Positions 6,329-13,271 of a stretch of DNA of 25,226 nt are shown piece after piece (the stretch's first letter is position 1; the number at the start of each line of letters is the position of its first letter). The notes beneath the pieces are model-generated. The model had not been told where the DNA came from. It did no database searches and worked only from the letters and a program-made list of their open reading frames with translations. The translations under genes were made by a program, and so were the position numbers. The DNA comes from an uncultured Clostridia bacterium (lineage in GTDB: Bacteria > Bacillota > Clostridia > UBA1381): NCBI GenBank assembly GCA_934486495.1, contig CAKSPW010000030.1, forward strand, positions 1 through 25,226. Direction: 5' to 3'.

Positions 6329-6357
6329 TTGACAAAGCATGATACAATATTTATAAC
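6329..6357 (+). promoter_or_regulatory. Orphan plus-strand promoter
   Basis: TTGACA (6329-6334), a 17-base spacer and TATAAC (6352-6357) make a near-consensus promoter pointing right. No credible plus-strand gene follows; the next coding signals are on the opposite strand. It could be a relic of a deleted divergent gene, drive an antisense or small RNA, or be chance in AT-rich DNA. Confidence 0.35.
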
Positions 6358-6590
6358 GAACAGTGTATGGGATATAAGTGAACCTCAGAAAAGCAATCAT
6401 ATTTATATCCGGCAACGGCCGTTATTTCTTTTTCGCCGAGGTCTGCAAAATAAAGCACCTTGTTCTCATTCTCACCAAATCGTCTTTTTGCCTCAGAATT
6501 GAGTTTTGACAAAATTGCCATTTGCTTGTCGTCTTTTACACTTTCCGCAGAACATTTTTCTGCTATTTTTCCTGTCAGTGGTTCCGCTTT
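6351..6590 (-). pseudogene. C-terminal fragment of an unrecognised protein
   Basis: The minus frame between a TAA at 6591-6593 and a TAA at 6351-6353 is open for about 79 codons with protein-like composition (EPLTGKIAEKCSAESVKDDK, AILSKLNSEAKRRFGENENK, VLYFADLGEKEITAVAGYKY, DCFSEVHLYPIHCSL). There is no start codon at its beginning and no ribosome site before the internal ATG (MAILSKL), so it looks like the end of a truncated gene. I do not recognise the family. It lies between the feo-like promoter and the small 65-residue gene. Confidence 0.4.
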
Positions 6591-6603
6591 TTAGATTTGA
6601 CCT

Positions 6604-6801
6604 CTAGTCACAAACTGCAATGATCCTGCTAATGTTGTCTATCATATATCCGGCACGCATTTTAAGCATTTTCATACTCTTACTCTCGCCGACAGTAATT
6701 ATTTCATCGGAATTGTTAATTGCATTAAGATACCTAAAATCAGTGACAAAATTATTATATTCTTTATACAATTGTCTGAAAAATTCCTTTATATCCGGCA
6801 T
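6604..6801 (-). CDS. Hypothetical small protein (65 aa)
   Basis: A short minus-strand gene. The ATG at 6801 (MPDIKEFFRQLYKEYNNFV) is chosen because GAGGTG lies eight bases upstream; an ATG at 6807 would leave only two bases, and longer in-frame starts have no ribosome site. The protein is soluble and probably helical, with no signal peptide or membrane segment. It ends in MIDNISRIIAVCD. A TATAAT-like box lies about 30 bases upstream, after the operon terminator. I do not recognise a family. The fragment at 6351-6590 starts about ten bases after its stop, in another frame; the two may be parts of one degraded region. Confidence 0.5.
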   Translation of the reverse strand: MPDIKEFFRQLYKEYNNFVTDFRYLNAINNSDEIITVGESKSMKMLKMRAGYMIDNISRIIAVCD

Positions 6802-6868
6802 ATCCATTGCACCTCGTTCAACATTTATAATCATATTATACACTGCCGGATGTACAAAAATAGCACAA

Positions 6869-6899
6869 GAAAAAGCGACGTTATGCAGATCCGTCGCTT
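6869..6899 (-). terminator. Rho-independent terminator of the polysaccharide operon
   Basis: Arms AAGCGAC (6873-6879) and GTCGCTT (6893-6899) form a 7-base stem. On the minus strand it is followed by TTTTTCTTG. It lies about 115 bases beyond the GH31 stop codon and is the first good terminator after that gene. Confidence 0.75.
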
Positions 6900-7013
6900 A
6901 TGATGTATCTTACCATATCTCATGGCAAATATATTGAATTTTTCGATATATTTTCTATAATGAAAGTGATTTAATAGTTTCAGAAACATGATTGTTTATT
7001 GCTGCATTAATAA

Positions 7014-9338
7014 CTATAATATTATTTCCGTAATTGCGGCTCTGATATTATCATCAATGTCCATAACAGAGATATCGGATAAAATTTCGGCAGCAGATTT
7101 AGAACGTACAAGCCGCATAATTTCGCTTTTCGTTTCATACTCCATCTGAGCGTTATACAATATTTTATATACCCTGTCCTTATAATTATTTTCTGTTATC
7201 TTAAGATTTTTATCATACTCTATCTTTATATTATCTCTAGAATTTGCTTGTATAACAATTGCTCCGTTTTCATAATATTTATCTATATTTACATTTGCAA
7301 AAGCTTTGCAATCATCAACACAGTTTAAAATAATTTTATAGTTTCTGTCTTCGGGAATTATATCTGCATCATCCCTTGTTATACTGATATTAAGCGTTTT
7401 ATTTTCCCAGTCAAATACAATTTTTGTTTCAGCATATTTTCCGTTCAAATAATTCTCCGTCAGATTATCATCTTCATAAACAGTAAACGAATTATTATTT
7501 CCCGGGAAAACATTAATAATCATCGTGTTCGGATTTTCATCCGGTAAAACATCAGCATAGCTCATAGGAATAATTGCACCGGCTTTTGCAAAAACAGGCA
7601 TTTCATCATCTTTTCTGTATGCCTTTATAAACCGATTTCCAAAATATCTGTATTTGTTGAAAAAGTCAAACCATTCGCCCTTCGGGAGATAAACCTCAGA
7701 GCATCCCATGCACGTTACATCATCCTTTTTATGCGTTATTGGACTTACTATAAGCTCTGTTCCGAAATAATACTGATTTTTAACTTTTTCAGCCGCTTTC
7801 TCCTTATGCTCATAATACATCGGCTCACAAATCGGTCTGCCACTGCTGTAGGTCAGATAATTCATTGTATACAAATACGGCATCATTTGGCAGCGAAGGC
7901 GCATAAATTTTTTCATACTTTGATGTGTTTCATAATTAAAATTCCACGGCTCACGATCATTAAATTCATTGTTTGATGAGTGAAGCCGCATAATCGGAGA
8001 AAAAACACCAAACTGTGTCCATCTGTTCATAAGCTCATCATCACGCACACCCCACATATGACCGCCTATATCATGACTCCACCATGTATATCCGACATTT
8101 GCCGCACAAATCGTAAAATACGGCTGAAAATCAAGGCTCTCCCACGACACGACCGAATCTCCCGAAAAGCCTATAGGATAGCGCTGTGAGCCATATCCCG
8201 AAAACCTTGAAAACAAAATTCCTCTTTTCCCGTTTCTGCGCGCATTCTCATAATGAAAATGATTAAGCATCCATAAAGGATCGAGCCCCTCTGTTTTACT
8301 TGTATTGCCCTGCTGCCAGTCCATCCACCAAAAATCGACGCCCATATCTTCGAGTGGTCTTAATACATCTTCAAAATATACATCAACAAATTTTTTGTCG
8401 GCAATGTCAAACGGTATATTTTTTTCTTCTGAGCTGTCAACACCCATATCCTCCGCCGCTTTTTTATAGCAATCCTCATGAGCAGATATTCCCTCTGCCG
8501 GATGCAGATTAAGTGAGGTTTTTATATGCATTTTATGAAGTGTGTTTAAAAATCTTTCGGGTTTTGGGAAAAGCTCTGTATTCCAGCTGTATCCCGTCCA
8601 GCCCGAGCCGTATTTATTATCAATGTCCACCTTATGCCAATCCATATCTATTACTGCAACGGAAATAGGTATTTCCTCGCTTTCAAAGCGTTTCATCAAA
8701 TCAATATATTCCTGCTCGGTATATTTATAATATTTACTCCACCAATTTCCAAGTGCAAATCTCGGAAGCAGCGGCACATTTCCGGTAAGCTTATAGTATG
8801 CGTCAAGATTTTCTTTGATGTTATCGGCATATGCAAAAACATACATATCAACAATATCTTTTTTACGAACCTCAACAAAATCATTCGTTTGAGCAAGACT
8901 TTTGCTGTCGTCAATAAACGTCATTCCGCAATCGCATACAATTCCCGGAGGAAGCTCAACCGCTCCGTCCGTCAAATCCAAAGTTCTCACCGTACCCGGG
9001 AAATGAGTTTTGTTCGGCTGACCATAATAATAAACATTCCATATATATTTAGATAATTCGCCGCGAAAAGTGATATTGAGAGAATTTTTTGTAAACTTCC
9101 CTCCGTGATATGTAAGCCTTATGCATTCGGTTTCAATTATAACATCACCGTTTTCATTTATAAGCGTGTATTCCGGCACAGGAAATTCTCTGTTTACAAC
9201 ACATTGCGTCGGACGGTCCTCGAAAATACCGTCCTCTGCATATTCAAGGCGTATCAGACGATCGGTTAAAACCGTAAAACGATATTTTTCGCCTTTTACT
9301 ATTGCATTTTCATTTGCTTTTGCATATGCTTTTTTCAT
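7014..9338 (-). CDS. Glycoside hydrolase family 31 (alpha-glycosidase), probably cytoplasmic
   Basis: A 774-residue GH31 enzyme without a signal peptide. An N-terminal beta-sandwich (about 1-190) precedes the (beta/alpha)8 barrel. The barrel shows ALGNWWSKYYKY (about 195-206), AVIDMDWH (about 228-235), the nucleophile region DFWWMDWQQG with Asp340, and the acid/base region FSGDSVVSWE with Asp394. C-terminal beta domains follow SPITHKKDD and VFAKAGAIIPMSYA. GH31 enzymes retain stereochemistry and release alpha-linked glucose, xylose or related sugars. The WMDWQQG motif differs from the WIDMNE of classic alpha-glucosidases, so the exact substrate is open. GGAGGATG precedes the ATG at 9338, 18 bases after the esterase stop. 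It is the last gene of the operon. It probably acts on imported oligosaccharides. Confidence 0.95.
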   Translation of the reverse strand: MKKAYAKANENAIVKGEKYRFTVLTDRLIRLEYAEDGIFEDRPTQCVVNREFPVPEYTLINENGDVIIETECIRLTYHGGKFTKNSLNITFRGELSKYIWNVYYYGQPNKTHFPGTVRTLDLTDGAVELPPGIVCDCGMTFIDDSKSLAQTNDFVEVRKKDIVDMYVFAYADNIKENLDAYYKLTGNVPLLPRFALGNWWSKYYKYTEQEYIDLMKRFESEEIPISVAVIDMDWHKVDIDNKYGSGWTGYSWNTELFPKPERFLNTLHKMHIKTSLNLHPAEGISAHEDCYKKAAEDMGVDSSEEKNIPFDIADKKFVDVYFEDVLRPLEDMGVDFWWMDWQQGNTSKTEGLDPLWMLNHFHYENARRNGKRGILFSRFSGYGSQRYPIGFSGDSVVSWESLDFQPYFTICAANVGYTWWSHDIGGHMWGVRDDELMNRWTQFGVFSPIMRLHSSNNEFNDREPWNFNYETHQSMKKFMRLRCQMMPYLYTMNYLTYSSGRPICEPMYYEHKEKAAEKVKNQYYFGTELIVSPITHKKDDVTCMGCSEVYLPKGEWFDFFNKYRYFGNRFIKAYRKDDEMPVFAKAGAIIPMSYADVLPDENPNTMIINVFPGNNNSFTVYEDDNLTENYLNGKYAETKIVFDWENKTLNISITRDDADIIPEDRNYKIILNCVDDCKAFANVNIDKYYENGAIVIQANSRDNIKIEYDKNLKITENNYKDRVYKILYNAQMEYETKSEIMRLVRSKSAAEILSDISVMDIDDNIRAAITEIIL

Positions 9339-9356
9339 AACTCATCCTCCACATTT

Positions 9357-10148
9357 TCAATTAAAAAAATTATTATATTCAAGCCAGTTTAACAGCAGCC
9401 GTTTCCACTGCGCCACATGAGGAATATCCTCAGCCAGCCCCAAGCCGTGTTCTCCTTTCGGGAAAATATGCATCTCAACGGGAACATTGATTTTTTTCAT
9501 TCTTTTTACATATTCCAATGAGTTTATAACATTCACGCACGAGTCCTCAAAGGTATGCCAAATAAACGCCTGCGGAGTTAAACTGCCCGCTATTAAATTC
9601 GGACTGAGTGCTTCTCCCATTTCCGCAAGCTTATCGCCGAGAAGTGCCTTCCCCGAACCGAAATGTGTTATCCCGCTGCCCAAAAGCGCAATAACCGGAT
9701 AGCATAAAATCTGCCCGTCGGGTTTGAAATTTTCCTCGTCAATTTCATCCGGCTCATCAATTTCCATATCATTAAAATATGTGCTCAAAAGCGCTGCAAG
9801 ATGTCCCCCTGCCGATGAACCCATAATATATATTTTATTTTTGTTCAAACCGCATTTTTCCGAATTATATCTAACAAACCGCATAGCACGCCTTGCATCC
9901 AAAAGCTCTGCCGGGAATTTGTGCGGAGCTACACGATAGCTGCATACAAATGCTGTAATTCCGTAATCATTTAGAAATTTTGCATACGCCTCACCCTCAC
10001 TCGGAGAATGGCCTCCGTATCCTCCGCCGGGCAGTATCACAACGGCACCGTCCGATTTCTTTTCCGCCGGAGTGTAGGCGGTAATTGTAGGCATACGCAT
10101 ACATTCACCTGTCACATGAGTCCACAAATCAAATACTTCTTTGTTCAT
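9357..10148 (-). CDS. Alpha/beta-hydrolase carbohydrate esterase (acetyl-esterase-like)
   Basis: A 263-residue alpha/beta hydrolase with no signal peptide. The oxyanion-hole segment is VVILPGGGYGGHS (about 37-49), where the usual HGG is PGGG. The nucleophile elbow is GSSAGGH with Ser112. The acid residue is probably Asp202 in WHTFEDSCV, and the catalytic His is His234 in KGEHGLGL. This order is typical of small esterases that remove acetyl or similar groups from oligosaccharides in polysaccharide-utilisation operons. The ATG at 10148 is chosen; a TTG start at 10160 would lie only one base from the GGAAAGGA site, though the spacing for the ATG (13 bases) is long. The gene sits just before GH31, so it may deacetylate the same imported glycan. 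The precise substrate is inference. Confidence 0.88.
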   Translation of the reverse strand: MNKEVFDLWTHVTGECMRMPTITAYTPAEKKSDGAVVILPGGGYGGHSPSEGEAYAKFLNDYGITAFVCSYRVAPHKFPAELLDARRAMRFVRYNSEKCGLNKNKIYIMGSSAGGHLAALLSTYFNDMEIDEPDEIDEENFKPDGQILCYPVIALLGSGITHFGSGKALLGDKLAEMGEALSPNLIAGSLTPQAFIWHTFEDSCVNVINSLEYVKRMKKINVPVEMHIFPKGEHGLGLAEDIPHVAQWKRLLLNWLEYNNFFN

Positions 10149-10187
10149 GTACCAAATCAAATCCTTTCCGAATATTTGTGTTTATAT

Positions 10188-10220
10188 AAAAGAGGTGCGC
10201 ACACTGCAAACACCCCTTTT
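10188..10220 (-). terminator. Hairpin between the module protein and the esterase gene (weak terminator or attenuator)
   Basis: AAAAGAGGTG (10188-10197) pairs with CACCCCTTTT (10211-10220) with one mismatch and a 13-base loop. On the minus strand the stem ends in CTTTTATAT. It lies in the largest gap of the operon (84-96 bases). It could reduce expression of the two cytoplasmic enzymes relative to the secreted proteins, or protect the upstream message. Confidence 0.45.
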
Positions 10221-10244
10221 AATATATCATGTATTAAGATTTAT

Positions 10245-13200
10245 TTATCTGACAAATCTGAGTGCGAGCGGCTCAATTTTTGCAAAGTCGCTGAGTGCAA
10301 ACAATTTAATTGTTTTACCCGTTGTATCGGTGTCAAAGCAAAATGTGCAAGCTGTGTTTCCGGTTTCGGCACCGCTTTCCACTTTACACTCAATCATATT
10401 TCCGTTTTTGTCATAAACTGCCGCAACAAGAACACCGCTTATCATTTCATCAAATGCTTTAAATTTCGCCGATACAGCATTTGCGCTTACCGTAACATTA
10501 TAAAGATATGCAGGCATATTTGAGAAGAAATCACTTTTTTTCGTCATTATTTCCGCATCAGTCGTATAACCCAACTGAACATACCTGTCAAATAAATCAA
10601 TAAATGCATTTTCATCAGCCGCTTTAAGCATATCATTCTTCAATGAGCTACCAAAACCGCTTACAATTTGATTATACGAGCTAAGTAAATTCTCGTCAAT
10701 TTCATAATTATTTTCAACCATTTGCGCATATGCACCCTTTAAGCTTGCTACCATTTCGAAAGTAACTTCTTCTGCACTTTCTGCTGCAGCGAGAGCTTCT
10801 TTAAATCCCGACTTGACATTCTTTTTGTTTGTAACAGCTGTCATTGCCCAAATTGAGTTGTTGTATGCACCGCTGCCATTTGCGATTTCATTACTGCTTG
10901 AATATATTACATTACCGTTTTTGTCAACCTTTACACCGTCATTGTCCGCAAGCGAACCTACAAAGTGAACATTAACAAGAACCTTTGAGCTGTCAACCGG
11001 TACTGTAAATACATTAATTCCGGCCATTGATCCAGCGGCGGTCCAGAATGAATATCTCGGTGTTGTTCCATCTATCCAATTATTTTTTTGTTGTTCTGAT
11101 AGACCGTTCATGGTTGACATAATAGCTTTGTTGGTATTATAATTCTTGAAACCATCCATGAAACATGTTTCACTTTCCCAGTCTTCTTTTAGTTTTTGCA
11201 GCGAAATTGTCCATGCAGCAAATCCGTTCCACCAATCTTTCTGAGTAAGTTCTGCAGCTTCTTGCTTAACAGTAGCTGTACCGTTTTTATCATAAGAAGT
11301 AATTCTAAGTGTTTTCGGGTCTATACGGACAGCTGTTTCGTCTGCGGTTCTATCGTTAAAATTATCTGTTTTTATTTTTTCTATTATTCGTAAATTCGAA
11401 GCTAGAGAATGCTCTGCAGCTTTCTCGTTAACCATATAGTCAACAACATCATACGATCCGTCAGCATAATCCAGTTTCAACGCAAGCTTAGACATGTTGT
11501 TCCACCGACTGTATCTTTTATCATTCTGCAGCACCGGATTTGAAGCAGTTGAAAGTATTTTCAGTTCATTGTAGTATCCTTCATTAATATTAACATCAAC
11601 ACCTTTCATCTTTGCATCTTCCGCACCGGTGTCAATATTTGTGTATGCATTTGTTTTAACATTCATCAGATAAGGTACATCAAAGAACGTCATTGTATTC
11701 GTTGTCTTTCCCGGTTCCCATGTTCCCCAGGTCGGATATATATTTGTGTTTCCATCATCACTATGAGACTTAGTCCAGTTGTTCCAGTAGGAATCCATTC
11801 CGTTATTATTGCTGAAATATTTAAAATGATCAACAGATATGCCTGTATCAACATACGCATACGGATAACTACCATTCTCATTTCCCGCAAGCGTATTTTG
11901 CATATATGCCTTGCCTATTGTCGGATGTTTTTCATATACAGTATCACCCACTTTAGCATATGCTGCCTGATTTGCATACGGGGCTATATCAATCTTTTCA
12001 TATAATGTAGTCTTACTGTCAATCACATCGGCATAGGCGTCTACTACAGCCTGCGCCCTTGTTCCGATTTCACCCAAGTCTACACCCAATGTCTTTGCCT
12101 GTTCAAGTATTGCTTTTATATCGTTAATATCGGACTCTGTTACCTCGGCACCAAGATTTTCCAGCTTTGTTGAAAGAGCTGTTTTTAAATCGCTGTCCTT
12201 CGTTACGGCTGTCATTCCATATACCATTGAAGCATACATACCTTCCCATTTTCCATTTGAACGGCCATCCGCATTTGCATAGTAACGGTTAGCATCCGTA
12301 CTCCAAGTGGCATAATCAACAGCGCCGTCTGCCTTAAACCGAACACCATCATAATCCGCATTCGCACCCACAATATGTACACTTTCTAAAACTTTAGTAT
12401 TGTCAACAGGGAATGTATACTCATTTATATAGTAACATGCCCCTCCGGGAATATTATTCAGAGAATAAGTTTCATTTGCTTCAGCACTCCAATTGTAGTG
12501 ATTACTTGCTATACTGGTAACAAATCCGTTCCAATAATTCCCCGAAGTTATTGTATCTCCGTTTGGCATCTTCGGTGCATCAACGCCCTTAATGGTTGCC
12601 ATCGGAAATTCTGTCTTTTTACTATTCAGACCACCTCCCGATGTATCAAGCGGAAATGTCGTCAGCGTTTCAATTTCTTTATATGATCCGTCTGTATAAT
12701 GCAGCACAATTGCAAGCTTTGATGAGTTATCCCATGTATTACACTCAGTTTCGTCGGCGTTAAGGTTCTTCAGCACACATTTTGCATAATCACCACCGGT
12801 CGCTGATGCAAGTATCTTTAAACTGCTGTAATAACCGTCCTCTACATTAATATCGATACCCGTATAGTTATACTCATTACTCACACCGTTAAAAGCACCC
12901 TCATTACATTTAGTGGATTTAAATATTGCTGACCGTCCGCCGGTATTAATAGCCGTATTTTTTCCTGTTTCAACAGTCATTTTATATGGAGTACCGTTAT
13001 GTGTTAATACACCGTTCGTCAACTTACTTTGCATTGTACCCAACTCAATTCCGATTCCCCGGTTTGTAGTTGACGCAACGTAAGTATCTTTCCATACATC
13101 GCCATCCTTTGCATAGGTCGGCGCATTGGCAACACTTGAAATATCAATAGTTGTGTAGTTGCTGTTGTCCTGCTCCTCTGCAAACGACAGCGTGGTTATG

Positions 13201-13250
13201 TTTGACATTACCAATGCGGCGCAAATCAGCGTGCTAATAATTTTCTTCAT
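10245..13250 (-). CDS. Secreted protein with two copies of an unfamiliar ~310-400 aa module
   Basis: A 1001-residue protein with a signal peptide (MKKIISTLICAALVMSNITT, cleavage probably after SFA, about residue 24). Copy 1 of the module spans about 32-350 and copy 2 about 416-808. Both begin with an IDI..xAN motif plus YAKxGD and end in MTAVT. Shared internal motifs are GxDxNxxxGYYxxLKILxxA, W(D/N)NxSKLAxxLxYxDGSY, (Y/W)WNGF, and FxVPVD/TFPVD..KVLxxVHxVGxxADxDGV. Copy 1 is close to the single copy in the 929-residue protein at 18809-21598; copy 2 is divergent. The last 90 residues (about 912-1001) form a small beta domain with VLVAAVYDKNGNMIECKVES and TIKLFALSDFAKIEPL, seen also in the 934-residue enzyme. 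There is no SLH domain and no catalytic motif I recognise. A carbohydrate-binding or scaffold role is the best guess. GGAGGG precedes the ATG, 21 bases after the preceding stop. Confidence 0.85.
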   Translation of the reverse strand: MKKIISTLICAALVMSNITTLSFAEEQDNSNYTTIDISSVANAPTYAKDGDVWKDTYVASTTNRGIGIELGTMQSKLTNGVLTHNGTPYKMTVETGKNTAINTGGRSAIFKSTKCNEGAFNGVSNEYNYTGIDINVEDGYYSSLKILASATGGDYAKCVLKNLNADETECNTWDNSSKLAIVLHYTDGSYKEIETLTTFPLDTSGGGLNSKKTEFPMATIKGVDAPKMPNGDTITSGNYWNGFVTSIASNHYNWSAEANETYSLNNIPGGACYYINEYTFPVDNTKVLESVHIVGANADYDGVRFKADGAVDYATWSTDANRYYANADGRSNGKWEGMYASMVYGMTAVTKDSDLKTALSTKLENLGAEVTESDINDIKAILEQAKTLGVDLGEIGTRAQAVVDAYADVIDSKTTLYEKIDIAPYANQAAYAKVGDTVYEKHPTIGKAYMQNTLAGNENGSYPYAYVDTGISVDHFKYFSNNNGMDSYWNNWTKSHSDDGNTNIYPTWGTWEPGKTTNTMTFFDVPYLMNVKTNAYTNIDTGAEDAKMKGVDVNINEGYYNELKILSTASNPVLQNDKRYSRWNNMSKLALKLDYADGSYDVVDYMVNEKAAEHSLASNLRIIEKIKTDNFNDRTADETAVRIDPKTLRITSYDKNGTATVKQEAAELTQKDWWNGFAAWTISLQKLKEDWESETCFMDGFKNYNTNKAIMSTMNGLSEQQKNNWIDGTTPRYSFWTAAGSMAGINVFTVPVDSSKVLVNVHFVGSLADNDGVKVDKNGNVIYSSSNEIANGSGAYNNSIWAMTAVTNKKNVKSGFKEALAAAESAEEVTFEMVASLKGAYAQMVENNYEIDENLLSSYNQIVSGFGSSLKNDMLKAADENAFIDLFDRYVQLGYTTDAEIMTKKSDFFSNMPAYLYNVTVSANAVSAKFKAFDEMISGVLVAAVYDKNGNMIECKVESGAETGNTACTFCFDTDTTGKTIKLFALSDFAKIEPLALRFVR

Positions 13251-13271
13251 AATTTTCCCTCCATCTTTCCA

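Noticed and set aside
8634..9056. Plus-strand open frame of 140 codons opposite GH31
   Set aside because: It lies antisense to conserved GH31 sequence and has no recognisable domain or ribosome site.
10149..10160. TTG start adding four residues to the esterase
   Set aside because: The ribosome site would be only one base from the TTG; the ATG at 10148 is more plausible although its spacing is long.
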